A stretch of 41,822 nt of DNA from Candidatus Moraniibacteriota bacterium (GCA_029938745.1 JAOZUJ010000002.1:1-41822), one strand, 5' to 3'; positions 16,479 to 25,631 are shown, counted from the first letter of the stretch. Numbers and translations: made by a program. Notes: generated by a model not told the origin, from the sequence alone.

Positions 16479-17732
16479 TTAAGACTGTAATGCTTCCATT
16501 GGACTGACTTCTGCAGCTCGCCGTGCTGGATACACACCAAAAATAATGCCAGCAACAATTGAAAAGATAATTGATATCACAACAGCACTTAGTGGAATGA
16601 AAAGATTCATACTCGTAAATCCAGCTTTTTCCAATACAACAAAAAATAGCGAAATCACAATTGACGCAATAATGATACCAATGAAGGCACCCACAACACT
16701 AATGATCACTGATTCAATCACAAATTGCTGTATAACATCTTCACGCCTTGCACCAACTGCTTTACGCAAACCAATTTCAGCAGTTCGCTCTTCGACAGAC
16801 ACGATCATGATATTCATAATTCCAATACCACCAACCAACAAAGAAATTGATGCAAGCGCAATAAGCAAAATATTCACACTAGTTATTACTGATCCAAGCA
16901 TATCTTGAGCTTCTTTCATTGTCATCACATTGAAATCATCGTCTTTTGGATCATCGATATCATGACGAGACCGTAAAATATATTCTATATCCTTAACTGT
17001 ATTATCAATTTGTTTTACATCACGTGCCTTAACTGTAATATATGATAAATAGTCAACACCTAATATCTTTTTTTGCAAAGTTGTGTATGGCAAATAGACG
17101 AGATCATCAAAAGAAAATCCAAACGATGATCCACGCTCTTCTAAAGTGCCAACGACACGATATTTACTACCATCCATGGCAACACGTTTACCAATTATAT
17201 CCCTTTGTTCACCAAACAATGATTCTGCTACAGCCGAGCCAAGTACAATTACATTTGATGATGAAAGCTCTTCATCTGTCGAAAAAAATCTTCCATCATG
17301 TATTTTTACGCCAGGGTCAACGAGAGGTGCGTCAGCACTGGATCCGAGAAGTGTGACATACGTAACTTCACCATCAAATTTTGCTTGTGCTTGTCCCATC
17401 AGTCCTGCGTTGTATGTTTGTACATTATCCAACTTTTTAACTGCCTCTGCATCGTCATCTGTCAGTGTCGTGATCTGCACACCCATTGCCATACTCGAAA
17501 TATTATCCATCGATACATGTTCTGTCTCTGGAATCGATATTTCTATTTGAATGGTATCTGATCCAAATGCATCAATTTCATCCATGATATATTCTTTGAT
17601 ATTCTCCCCCATCGTGATCACGCTCATAATTGATGCTACACTCACAATAATTCCAAGTAACGTTAAAATAGTCCTCCCTGTATGAGAGAATAAATTTTTG
17701 ATTGATATACTAATAAGTCGCCACAATTTCAT
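16479..17732 (-). CDS. MacB-like ABC transporter permease (second of two)
   Basis: A MacB/FtsX-type permease without a fused ATPase. A first membrane segment near 16-40 is followed by the MacB periplasmic core region to about 270. Three C-terminal segments contain the FtsX domain, with L-V-G-G-I-G-I-M-N-I-M followed by A-E-I-G-L-R-K-A-V-G-A-R. Length (417) is typical. It lies nine bases downstream of a paralogous permease of 415 residues, so the pair may work as a heterodimer served by the ATPase at 19057-19812 and the adaptor at 19822-20829. Family members use ATP-driven mechanical movement to expel peptides, lipoproteins or drugs; the substrate here is unknown. Confidence 0.88.
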   Translation of the reverse strand: MKLWRLISISIKNLFSHTGRTILTLLGIIVSVASIMSVITMGENIKEYIMDEIDAFGSDTIQIEISIPETEHVSMDNISSMAMGVQITTLTDDDAEAVKKLDNVQTYNAGLMGQAQAKFDGEVTYVTLLGSSADAPLVDPGVKIHDGRFFSTDEELSSSNVIVLGSAVAESLFGEQRDIIGKRVAMDGSKYRVVGTLEERGSSFGFSFDDLVYLPYTTLQKKILGVDYLSYITVKARDVKQIDNTVKDIEYILRSRHDIDDPKDDDFNVMTMKEAQDMLGSVITSVNILLIALASISLLVGGIGIMNIMIVSVEERTAEIGLRKAVGARREDVIQQFVIESVIISVVGAFIGIIIASIVISLFFVVLEKAGFTSMNLFIPLSAVVISIIFSIVAGIIFGVYPARRAAEVSPMEALQS

Positions 17733-17741
17733 AATATTATT

Positions 17742-18989
17742 TTATTCATAACGCAATGCTTCCATTGGTGAAATACGTGAAGCTTTTCGTGCTGGATAGA
17801 TCCCAAAAAGTAATCCAATAACAAGAGTAATGATCAGTGACACATACGCCATTTGCATTGTGATGATCATATCCCATTCTATGTCATACTGCATCGCAGC
17901 AACCCACGCAAGCCAAATCACAAACAAGCCAACAAAAAATCCAATAAATCCGCCTATAAGTGCGATGATCATTGACTCAAAAAGAAATTGCCACATAATA
18001 TCTCGCCTTCTCGCGCCGACTGCTTTTCTCAAGCCAATTTCACGCACACGTTTTGACAATGCAATGAACATTATATTCATCACGCCAATACCTCCAACAA
18101 TCAGAGAGATCGATGCGACGGCTGTCAAAAAATATTTCATAATATTTGTAACATTATTCACCATAGACAATGCAGACGCAATATTACGCACAGAAAAATC
18201 ATCTCCCTCATCATCAGCAATATCATGTCTTGATCGTAAAACTGTGCGCACATCGTCCTTTGTTTGCTCCACATTTTTTTCATCATCAACTTTCATACGG
18301 ATAAAATTGAGATAATCGATACCAAGTATATTTTTTTGTGCTGTTTGTAATGGGATATATATTGACTCATCATAATTAGCTGCAAATGTTGCACCGCGCT
18401 CTTCCATAATTCCTACAACACGAAATGATTGAGAACCAATTTTTATTTTTTTGCCGAGCATATCCTCATTGTCAAAAATATCTTTTGCAATTTTTGCTCC
18501 AAGTACAACAACCCTCGCTAATGATTCGTCTTCTGCGCTTGTAAAAAATCGTCCAAATGCAATATTACTACCTTCCACATCAAGCATGTCTGCTGAAACA
18601 CCTTGAAATGTCAATGATTTGTCATACGATTTATATTGCACGACATTATTACCAGATACATATCCACTAACGGCAACTGCATGAGGAACATTTGATTTTT
18701 TTCGCAATGCCTCCAAATCACCATTTTTCATTGTTGTTACAACGATCCCATACGTACTTGCTGGTGGCCCATCATCGTCTGCCGCACCTGGTAAAATTGC
18801 AACCAAGTCAGACCCAACATTACGAATTTGATCTAAGATCATATTTTGTGCACTTGTTCCCACGCTCATCACGACCATTACTGCCGCAATACCAATCACA
18901 ACACCAATAATCGTCAAAAACGTTCGCATTTTTGCTGCAAGAAAGTTTTGCATCGTAATTCGTAATGACAATACTATTTGATTTAACAT
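17742..18989 (-). CDS. MacB-like ABC transporter permease (first of two)
   Basis: 415 residues with the MacB layout: a membrane segment at about 20-42 (T-I-I-G-V-V-I-G-I-A-A-V), an outer domain to about 270, and a C-terminal FtsX domain with I-V-G-G-I-G-V-M-N-I-M and R-E-I-G-L-R-K-A-V-G-A-R-R. It is clearly paralogous to the next gene; both share S-D and L-x-x-R-H-D-I-D/A-D-D motifs before the second segment. A hairpin of the GGTCCA type sits in the 67-base gap to the ATPase gene upstream, which may adjust permease relative to ATPase expression. No Shine-Dalgarno beyond a short AGG is seen. Confidence 0.88.
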   Translation of the reverse strand: MLNQIVLSLRITMQNFLAAKMRTFLTIIGVVIGIAAVMVVMSVGTSAQNMILDQIRNVGSDLVAILPGAADDDGPPASTYGIVVTTMKNGDLEALRKKSNVPHAVAVSGYVSGNNVVQYKSYDKSLTFQGVSADMLDVEGSNIAFGRFFTSAEDESLARVVVLGAKIAKDIFDNEDMLGKKIKIGSQSFRVVGIMEERGATFAANYDESIYIPLQTAQKNILGIDYLNFIRMKVDDEKNVEQTKDDVRTVLRSRHDIADDEGDDFSVRNIASALSMVNNVTNIMKYFLTAVASISLIVGGIGVMNIMFIALSKRVREIGLRKAVGARRRDIMWQFLFESMIIALIGGFIGFFVGLFVIWLAWVAAMQYDIEWDMIITMQMAYVSLIITLVIGLLFGIYPARKASRISPMEALRYE

Positions 18990-19001
18990 AGCCTAGCTAA
19001 C

Positions 19002-19033
19002 GGTCCAACCGAGGAATGATCCCGGGTTGGACC
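19002..19033. repeat. GGTCCA-type hairpin within the ABC operon
   Basis: GGTCCAACC (19002-19010) and GGTTGGACC (19025-19033) form a 9-base stem with a 14-base loop. It lies between the ATPase and permease genes. The arm matches GGTCCA[A/G]CC of the long palindrome at 32491-32528. No T-tract follows on the minus strand, so a processing or attenuation hairpin is likelier than a full terminator. Confidence 0.5.
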
Positions 19034-19056
19034 TTTGGTATAAATATAAAACACGC

Positions 19057-19812
19057 TTATTTCAAAATATTATCAGTATCTACAGAGCGCTGATTGTGTA
19101 CTCTTTTATCATCTACGATCTTCCCGTCAACAATCCGTAAAATTCTTTGTGCGTGCTCAGCTGTCCTACTCTCATGTGTGACAAGAATAATTGTGTGACC
19201 CTGTTTATTGAGACCCTCCAAAACATGCATGACTTGTAATCCAGACTTTGAGTCTAGATTTCCAGTTGGCTCGTCTGCAAAAATAATTTTTGGATTATTG
19301 ATCAATGCTCGTGCAATTGCAACACGTTGCTTTTCACCACCAGACAGTTGACTTGGCATATGATGCAACCGGTGTTCCATACTTACACTTTTGAGTGCAT
19401 TCATAACACGATCTTTATTTGTTTTTTTGTCTTCTTTATTTTGTGTAGTTTTTGTATAAAAATCATACAAAAGAGGTAATTCAACATTTTCAAAAACACT
19501 CACGCGTTGCATCAAATTAAATGATTGAAATACAAAACCAATTTCCTGATTACGAATGAATGCCAATTTTTCTTCATCAAAATCTTTTGTATCCTTGCCA
19601 CGAAAAAAATACCCCCCCTCTGTTGCACGATCCAAAAAACTCAACACATGCATTAATGTCGATTTTCCTGAGCCAGACGGACCCATAATTGCAACAAATT
19701 CTCCCTCAGCAATATCACATGACACTCCACGAAGTGCATGTGTTTTAGTTTCGCCTGTATCAAAGACTTTTGTAATATCTTTGCAAGAAATAATTTTTGC
19801 TATTTTTTCCAT
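19057..19812 (-). CDS. ABC transporter ATPase (LolD/MacB type)
   Basis: Cytoplasmic ATP-binding subunit of 251 residues. Walker A G-P-S-G-S-G-K-S-T, Q-loop V-F-Q-S-F-N, signature L-S-G-G-E-K-Q-R-V-A, Walker B I-I-F-A-D-E-P-T-G-N-L-D and the switch His in V-T-H-E are all intact, so it should be active. An insert of Lys/Asn-rich residues (T-K-T-T-Q-N-K-E-D-K-K-T-N-K) follows the Q-loop region. It lies between the adaptor gene (9 bases upstream) and the two permease genes, with a weak AGAGAA ribosome site. It should energise the permease pair at 16479-18989. Confidence 0.92.
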   Translation of the reverse strand: MEKIAKIISCKDITKVFDTGETKTHALRGVSCDIAEGEFVAIMGPSGSGKSTLMHVLSFLDRATEGGYFFRGKDTKDFDEEKLAFIRNQEIGFVFQSFNLMQRVSVFENVELPLLYDFYTKTTQNKEDKKTNKDRVMNALKSVSMEHRLHHMPSQLSGGEKQRVAIARALINNPKIIFADEPTGNLDSKSGLQVMHVLEGLNKQGHTIILVTHESRTAEHAQRILRIVDGKIVDDKRVHNQRSVDTDNILK

Positions 19813-19821
19813 AAATTTTCT

Positions 19822-20829
19822 CTACTTATCATCTAGATCTTCATCATAAACAGCATATATAACACTGCCTTCGTTCAAACCATCAACAACTTCAACATCG
19901 CCATCGTCACCTTCAATTCCAGTTGTAATATATTGTTTTGTGTATTGATCATCTACACCTTTTATATAGACATATTCACCAGCATCATCACTGCGCACAA
20001 ATCGTAATGGCACAGTCAGTACATTATTTTTTTGATTAACAACAACATCCACATCCACACTCATACCAGATAAAATATTTTTATCCATATCACCTGGCAG
20101 TGCAAACGTTGTTCTATAATATGTCACATCTTGTACCTTTACTGCCTCCGGATCAATGCTCAAAATATCAACAGAAAACTGTTCATCATTATATGCATCA
20201 AATGTTGCAAATGCTTGTTGTTCTTTATTCATTTTTGCAGCATCTGTTTCAGACATTAATATTTCCATTTCCATTCCATCCTCATCAATCACACGCATTA
20301 CCATTCCTTGTGCGACCTCTCCAACACGGACATTTCTCTGTGTCACAATACCATCAATCGGTGAAATAATTTCTGTATTTTTAAACTGTGACTGCGCTCC
20401 AAAAAGCCTTGTACGTGCTTGAACTACATCTTTTTTGATAAGTTCTCTTTCTTCTGGCTTATAATCACTCCAATGTCTTCGCGCCAATCTTTCTGCCGTT
20501 TCCGCTTTTTCCACATCAATACGAGCTGATTGAATTTCTGCAACAATCGAATTACGATCAAGAATAATAAGCTTTTGCCCCTTTGTAACAGTATCACCAA
20601 TATCTACATTTACCGCCACAACGAGTGCGGGCACGACAAAAGAAAGATTTGCATAATGTACTGGCGTCACCTCACCACTTGCACTTACAGTTTCAACAAC
20701 ATCACCATAATGAACAACATAATTATCAATATCAGATCCATCATTAGACTTCGCATATCGCTGCCAAACAAGCCATGCAACAAAGAGAACAACAATACTA
20801 ATGATTATTATTTTTATAACTTTTTTCAT
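19822..20829 (-). CDS. MacA/HlyD-like periplasmic adaptor
   Basis: 335 residues: an N-terminal membrane anchor (about 5-24), then a split lipoyl-like domain (V-D-I-G-D-T-V-T-K-G-Q-K-L and I-I-S-P-I-D-G-I-V-T-Q-R-N-V-R-V-G-E), a short alpha hairpin between the halves, and beta-barrel domains to the end. In Gram-negative cells such adaptors bridge to an outer-membrane channel; a presumed single-membrane CPR cell has none, so here the role is probably substrate gating for the MacB-like permeases. The short hairpin fits that. It is paralogous to the adaptor at 22880-23869; both carry K-P-E-E-R-E between the helices. It is first in its transcription unit. Confidence 0.85.
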   Translation of the reverse strand: MKKVIKIIIISIVVLFVAWLVWQRYAKSNDGSDIDNYVVHYGDVVETVSASGEVTPVHYANLSFVVPALVVAVNVDIGDTVTKGQKLIILDRNSIVAEIQSARIDVEKAETAERLARRHWSDYKPEERELIKKDVVQARTRLFGAQSQFKNTEIISPIDGIVTQRNVRVGEVAQGMVMRVIDEDGMEMEILMSETDAAKMNKEQQAFATFDAYNDEQFSVDILSIDPEAVKVQDVTYYRTTFALPGDMDKNILSGMSVDVDVVVNQKNNVLTVPLRFVRSDDAGEYVYIKGVDDQYTKQYITTGIEGDDGDVEVVDGLNEGSVIYAVYDEDLDDK

Positions 20830-20861
20830 GTATTTCTTTTAGAACTTTATACTACTCATAT

Positions 20862-20870
20862 ATCATACCA
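20862..20870 (-). promoter_or_regulatory. Extended -10 before the adaptor-ATPase-permease unit
   Basis: On the minus strand TGG (20868-20870) directly precedes TATGAT (20862-20867), giving the same TGG-TATRAT form as two other promoters in the window. No clear -35 is seen; the upstream region is the terminator at 20885-20912. Confidence 0.4.
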
Positions 20871-20884
20871 CACTATTACAAAAT

Positions 20885-20912
20885 AAAAACCACAATTTTC
20901 TTTGTGGTTTTT
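20885..20912. terminator. Terminator between the two ABC export units
   Basis: AAAAACCACA (20885-20894) pairs perfectly with TGTGGTTTTT (20903-20912) around an 8-base loop. On the minus strand it ends in TTTTTATTTT and closes the unit ending at 20933. Confidence 0.8.
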
Positions 20913-20932
20913 GTTTTTTCTTCTGAGTGTTA

Positions 20933-21619
20933 CTATTGTGATGATTGCAATTTTCCGTCTTTGAGCCACACAACTCGATCAACATACTTTTTATCATCAT
21001 CTTCATGTGTCACCATTATAATTGTTTGACCATATTTATCTACTAATTCACGCATAATATCCAAAACAACTGCAGCTGCTTCAGAATCTAAGTTTGCTGT
21101 TGGCTCATCAGCAAATAAAATATCTGGTTTATTTATAATTGCACGTGCTATTGATACACGTTGCTGTTCACCACCAGATAATTCTGATGGAAGATTTTTT
21201 TCACGATCCTGCAATCCCACTCTTTTAATAATCTCGTGCACGTCCTTATCATATTGTATTTTTCGTTTTCCAAGTGCTCTCATGGGTAGCGCAACATTTT
21301 CATATAAATTCAACTCAGGAATCAAAGCATAATCCTGAAATACATATCCAAGCATTTTCAAACGAAATTCCGCACGCTCTGTTTCAGATAATTTAGAAAC
21401 ATCAATACCATCAATTTCAATATATCCTGATGTTGGCCGATCGAGTAACGCAATTTGATGTAAAAAAGTTGATTTACCACTACCACTGCGCCCCATAAGT
21501 GCAACAAATTCACCTCTACGCAATTGCACGTCAATATCTTTAAGTGCATAAACTGGGCTTGGTGTATCTGCCTTATATGTCCTTACAAGATCTTTTGTTT
21601 GTAGAATATATTTTTCCAT
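20933..21619 (-). CDS. ABC transporter ATPase (LolD/MacB type), second system
   Basis: 228 residues with intact Walker A G-R-S-G-S-G-K-S-T, Q-loop V-F-Q-D-Y, signature L-S-G-G-E-Q-Q-R-V-S, Walker B I-L-F-A-D-E-P-T-A-N-L-D and V-T-H-E. Compared with the other ATPase in the window it lacks the Lys-rich insert and the C-terminal extension. It follows its permease by 12 bases and is directly followed by a terminator, so it is the last gene of the unit adaptor-permease-ATPase. It should drive the single permease at 21632-22852. Confidence 0.92.
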   Translation of the reverse strand: MEKYILQTKDLVRTYKADTPSPVYALKDIDVQLRRGEFVALMGRSGSGKSTFLHQIALLDRPTSGYIEIDGIDVSKLSETERAEFRLKMLGYVFQDYALIPELNLYENVALPMRALGKRKIQYDKDVHEIIKRVGLQDREKNLPSELSGGEQQRVSIARAIINKPDILFADEPTANLDSEAAAVVLDIMRELVDKYGQTIIMVTHEDDDKKYVDRVVWLKDGKLQSSQ

Positions 21620-21631
21620 AGTCTTTATTTA

Positions 21632-22852
21632 TTATCGCATCAATGTGAGAATCTTTTTACGTACCTCTTTTATCGCTGGAATGAGTGAGCCTATAAGACC
21701 AGCAACCACAAAAAGAATTACACTCATACGTAGTGCCTCCCTTTTGATCACAGGTACCATATCTCCCATCGGGAAATCAATTGGATGTCCTCTAAAAAAA
21801 CCAATGACACCAAAATTCATTAACAAAAATCCCAATATAATACCGAGTACAGTATAAAACATCCCTCGAATAATATAGGATTGCATTATAGCACTTTCAG
21901 GAATTCCAATCGCTTTCAATATGCCAATTTGTTTACGCCTATTCACAATATCCACAAAGATAATAATAAATATCACAAGTCCTGCAACAAACGAGCCAAT
22001 AATACGTAATATCGAACCAATCATATCAAAGGATTTATTGATTGTAGCACCAAATGACAATTTCTCATTCCAATCAGAAATTTCATAATTACTCAAATTT
22101 ATTTTTGCAAAATCATCCAATGCTTTTTGCGATAAATGCTTATCAGTAAGTCGCACGATAATTTCACTTGACTCATTTGTTGTTCCAAGTACTGAATTCA
22201 GATCATCTTGAAGAACAAACATTTTTGAATCAGTGTCAAAGTTCTTTGTTTTATAAATTCCTACAATTTCATAATCCCTAACAACATCATTACCATATAT
22301 TGCTGTAATTTTGTCACCTGTCCGCACGCCTTCAAGATCCTCTGGAAATGGTGAGCTACCATACCCGCCTGCTATATCTGCACCAAGCAAAGCCTTGCCA
22401 TAATCACCTTTTTCTAAACATTTTCCCTCAATAATATGTGATTTCAAGTCAATTGAATCATTTTCTATTTCTGGATCTATGCCAACAACACCAGCTCCAA
22501 ATTGTGCAACATCCCTACCATCATTATACTTATCATTCTTGAGCGTAGCACTTGTTCGCAAATGAGTTGCTATACTGCGTACATAGTAAAAATCTTGAAT
22601 TGCATCTATGACATCATTTGTATTTTTGATATATTTATCTCCTGGTCTTGGCTCAATAGTTACCTCGCCGTATTGATAATTAATTTTACCCTCATCCATT
22701 GTAGTGGAAATTCCTTTGAACACAGCATCTACAAACAATAAATTCAAAAAAACAACAAGCATGATCAATACTGTCAAAATAAGTGACCCCTTATCACCAC
22801 GCAAAATAGTTTTAATTGCCAAAAATACTGCCAATTTTATATTACTCCACAT
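21632..22852 (-). CDS. FtsX/MacB-like ABC permease, second system
   Basis: 406 residues. A first membrane segment at about 24-46 precedes a large outer domain. Three C-terminal segments form an FtsX domain, with R-K-Q-I-G-I-L-K-A-I-G-I-P-E-S in place of the E-I-G-L-R-K-A-V-G-A-R seen in the two permeases at 16479-18989. It is therefore from a different branch of the family (closer to LolC/E-like or generic FtsX exporters). It starts 27 bases after the adaptor gene and ends 12 bases before the ATPase gene. Only one permease is present, so a homodimer is expected. Substrate unknown. Confidence 0.87.
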   Translation of the reverse strand: MWSNIKLAVFLAIKTILRGDKGSLILTVLIMLVVFLNLLFVDAVFKGISTTMDEGKINYQYGEVTIEPRPGDKYIKNTNDVIDAIQDFYYVRSIATHLRTSATLKNDKYNDGRDVAQFGAGVVGIDPEIENDSIDLKSHIIEGKCLEKGDYGKALLGADIAGGYGSSPFPEDLEGVRTGDKITAIYGNDVVRDYEIVGIYKTKNFDTDSKMFVLQDDLNSVLGTTNESSEIIVRLTDKHLSQKALDDFAKINLSNYEISDWNEKLSFGATINKSFDMIGSILRIIGSFVAGLVIFIIIFVDIVNRRKQIGILKAIGIPESAIMQSYIIRGMFYTVLGIILGFLLMNFGVIGFFRGHPIDFPMGDMVPVIKREALRMSVILFVVAGLIGSLIPAIKEVRKKILTLMR

Positions 22853-22879
22853 ATTGTTTTATATACAAAATACATTGCC

Positions 22880-23869
22880 TTACTTTTCTTGTGGTACAAC
22901 AATTTTTTCACCTGCAGCAATACCAGAAATAACTTCCACAAATTCATTCCCAATTATTCCCTCTTCAAAATATTTTTTCCCAAATTGTTCTTTAACAGAG
23001 TTTGTATTTAACACATATACAAAATATCCATCTTCATCTTTTTGTGCAAAATCACGAGGCACTACTACAACATTCATCTTTTTTTCAATTTCTATATCAA
23101 CTTCTGCATTCATACCATCAAGAATAGTAACATCATCTTTATCATCAATATCAACAATTGCCTTAAAATATGTGTTATTTTGATTTAATGTACTTCCTGC
23201 ATTCATTGAAACAAAAGTACCATGCACCACTTTATCAGGATATGCATCAAAAATTATGAACGATTTATTTCCCTTCTTCACTTTTGCGATATCTACCTCT
23301 GGAATGAGTGCTTCCACCTGTAAGGATTGTGGATTAATAATGCGCATTGCAATTCCTTGTGCTACTTCACCAACTCGAACATTTTGTTCAATTACAATTC
23401 CATCAATCGGAGAAACAATTGTTGTTTTAGCTGCTTGTGCGTACACTTCATTTAGTGTCTGTCGTGATTGCTCTGTTGCTTTTTTAATGCTTTCTCTTTC
23501 CTCTGGTTTTAGTGTGTCCCACTTTCGCCTTGCCTGTTGTTCTGCCAGCTCTGCACGTTCCACTGCAAGCTTTGCATTATTTATTTGTGCATAAATTGAT
23601 CTTTTGTCCAATCGAAATAGCTCTTGACCTTTCTCAACTGTATCATTTACCGATACATCTACAGATGCAATAAGCGTTGGTAATTCTGATGTAATATCGG
23701 CATAAACATCAGAATTCATTGTTGCATTTACATTAATTGTTTTTTGTACATCAGTTGTAACGACTTGTGATTCTAAATAAAGTTGTTCACTTTTTCGTGA
23801 TCGTACAAAAAAAACAGCAGTTCCAATAAGTACAATAATAATAATTGTAATAATAATCTTTTTCATCAT
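22880..23869 (-). CDS. MacA/HlyD-like periplasmic adaptor, second system
   Basis: 329 residues with an N-terminal anchor (about 4-22), a split lipoyl-like domain (V-N-D-T-V-E-K-G-Q-E-L-F and V-S-P-I-D-G-I-V-I-E-Q-N-V-R-V-G-E), a short alpha hairpin containing K-P-E-E-R-E, and beta-barrel domains. It is a clear paralogue of the adaptor at 19822-20829. Two adjacent ATG codons begin the gene, and the weak GCGAGA nearby fits either. It starts only 15 bases after the malic enzyme stop, so it is probably read from the same promoter as that gene and the thioredoxin-like gene. Confidence 0.86.
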   Translation of the reverse strand: MMKKIIITIIIIVLIGTAVFFVRSRKSEQLYLESQVVTTDVQKTINVNATMNSDVYADITSELPTLIASVDVSVNDTVEKGQELFRLDKRSIYAQINNAKLAVERAELAEQQARRKWDTLKPEERESIKKATEQSRQTLNEVYAQAAKTTIVSPIDGIVIEQNVRVGEVAQGIAMRIINPQSLQVEALIPEVDIAKVKKGNKSFIIFDAYPDKVVHGTFVSMNAGSTLNQNNTYFKAIVDIDDKDDVTILDGMNAEVDIEIEKKMNVVVVPRDFAQKDEDGYFVYVLNTNSVKEQFGKKYFEEGIIGNEFVEVISGIAAGEKIVVPQEK

Positions 23870-23884
23870 TAGTCTCGCTTTAAT

Positions 23885-25018
23885 TTATTTAATTACTTGT
23901 GCAACAGCTTTTGGTACACGCTCATCAAATGGATCAGGTATGACCATATCTACTGTTGGATTTTCAACACATTGTGCAATTGCCTTTGCAGCATCAACAA
24001 ACATTTCATCCTTGAATTGTATCACACCATTATCAAGTGCACCACGAAAAATTCCCGGAAACGCTAAAACATTATTTACTTGATTTGGAAAATCACTACG
24101 CCCCGTCGCAACCACAAATGCACCAGCATCTTTTGCATCATCTGGCATGATTTCTGGCTCTGGATTTGCAAGCGCAAAAATAATTGGCTTTTCATTCATA
24201 ATCTGCAATGCCTCTGGCTTCAGTACATTTGCAACTGACACTCCGATAAAAACGTCGGTGTCTTCAAGTGCGTCTCTGAGCATTCCACACACACCACCAC
24301 CGTTTGTCACTTTCATAAGTTTTACTTTTGTATCATTGAGTCCTGTGCGCTCATGACAAATAATTCCCTGACTATCACAAAGCACAATATTAGTAACGCC
24401 CCAATCAAGTAAAATTTTTGTAATTGCCACTCCAGCTGCACCCACACCATTTACCACAACTTTAATGTCTTTCTTTTCACTTCCACGTAATTTAAGCGCA
24501 TTTATAAGTCCAGCCAAAACAACAACTGCTGTACCATGCTGATCATCATGCATCACCGGAATATCAAGTTCTTCCATTAATCTTTGTTCAACTTCAAAAC
24601 ATCGTGGTGCAGAAATATCCTCAAGATTTATTCCACCAAAAGTTGGTGCTACTTTTTTGACAAAATCTACAATTTCATCCACTTCCTGTGTATCAATACA
24701 AAGCGGAAATGCATCAACGTCTGCAAAATGTTTGAAAAGTGCAGCCTTTCCTTCCATTACAGGCAATGCTGCATATGGGCCTAAATTACCAAGTCCAAGT
24801 ATTGCACTTCCATCTGACACAATAGCGACAGTATTTTTTTTAATCGTCAACTCCCTTGCAACACTTTTATCCTCACTAATTGCCCGAGACACTGCAGCAA
24901 CACCTGGTGAATATGCCAATGAAAGATCTTTTTTATTTTCAAGTGCAACTTTTGCAATCACCTCAATTTTGCCACCATTTTTTTTATGCAGATCTAACGA
25001 CTCCTCATATATATCCAT
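23885..25018 (-). CDS. NAD(P)-dependent malic enzyme
   Basis: Decarboxylates malate to pyruvate with reduction of NAD(P), or runs in reverse. The 377-residue length is that of the short bacterial form without a C-terminal phosphotransacetylase-like domain. Catalytic Tyr36 (A-Y-S-P-G-V) and Lys91 (M-E-G-K-A), metal ligands Glu133-Asp134 (N-L-E-D) and Asp158-Asp159 (H-D-D-Q-H-G-T-A), and the dinucleotide motif G-V-G-A-A-G at 191-196 are present. It lies between a thioredoxin-fold gene (9 bases) and an exporter adaptor gene (15 bases); no metabolic partners are nearby. In reduced CPR metabolism this enzyme could supply pyruvate or NAD(P)H. Cofactor preference cannot be read with confidence. Confidence 0.93.
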   Translation of the reverse strand: MDIYEESLDLHKKNGGKIEVIAKVALENKKDLSLAYSPGVAAVSRAISEDKSVARELTIKKNTVAIVSDGSAILGLGNLGPYAALPVMEGKAALFKHFADVDAFPLCIDTQEVDEIVDFVKKVAPTFGGINLEDISAPRCFEVEQRLMEELDIPVMHDDQHGTAVVVLAGLINALKLRGSEKKDIKVVVNGVGAAGVAITKILLDWGVTNIVLCDSQGIICHERTGLNDTKVKLMKVTNGGGVCGMLRDALEDTDVFIGVSVANVLKPEALQIMNEKPIIFALANPEPEIMPDDAKDAGAFVVATGRSDFPNQVNNVLAFPGIFRGALDNGVIQFKDEMFVDAAKAIAQCVENPTVDMVIPDPFDERVPKAVAQVIK

Positions 25019-25027
25019 ATTTAGTAT

Positions 25028-25603
25028 CTATTTAATATTATCAATAATTTCACCAAGTGTTTCACTATTATTCCATTGCGAGATCTCTTTACCATTTTTA
25101 TCCACAAGCACAAAAGTGTGTTGCTTTTCTACATGATATCTTTCACGTAATTCATTATTATTATCAAAATCAACACGCACAACAGCAACATTAGTAGGGA
25201 TTTTTTCTTGATTTATTTCTACATCATTTTCAGCTTCAGTACAACTTGGGCACCATGGTGCTGTGAAGAACAATATCGTTCTTTCAAAATTTGCAATATC
25301 AGATCCATTATAATCACCGTACATACCAGACTCCCCATTCACAACCACATATTTTTCTTCTAGCATTTTTTCTCCGGTCTCTTTTAATTTTTTACCAATA
25401 ACTTCCTGACTACCGCCAATCACCTTTCCCATCATCTCTTCACCCTTTTCATCAAGTGCATCTTGTGCTTTATCTTGTGCATCATTTTTAACATTTTGTA
25501 CATTATCCCCACCATAACCAAATATAATCGCTGAAATAATGAGAATCACAACAATGATCAATAGTAAAAGAATTTTAGATACTCCTTTTTGTGTTTTTTT
25601 CAT
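25028..25603 (-). CDS. Membrane-anchored thioredoxin-fold protein
   Basis: 191 residues from the ATG at 25603, chosen because the protein then begins M-K-K-T-Q-K-G with a membrane segment at about 9-29; an in-frame ATG 19 codons upstream lies across the promoter. A charged helical linker (about 35-85) is followed by a thioredoxin fold with F-T-A-P-W-C-P-S-C, active cysteines 118 and 121, and the later V-R-V-D-F-D and F-V-L-V-D-K-N-G-K-E strands. The usual cis-Pro site reads K-Q-H-T-F, without the Pro. It probably acts outside the membrane on disulfides of exported proteins. Nine bases separate it from malic enzyme, and it is first in the unit. Confidence 0.83.
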   Translation of the reverse strand: MKKTQKGVSKILLLLIIVVILIISAIIFGYGGDNVQNVKNDAQDKAQDALDEKGEEMMGKVIGGSQEVIGKKLKETGEKMLEEKYVVVNGESGMYGDYNGSDIANFERTILFFTAPWCPSCTEAENDVEINQEKIPTNVAVVRVDFDNNNELRERYHVEKQHTFVLVDKNGKEISQWNNSETLGEIIDNIK

Positions 25604-25631
25604 AAATATTTTTAATTTTATATCTTTATAT

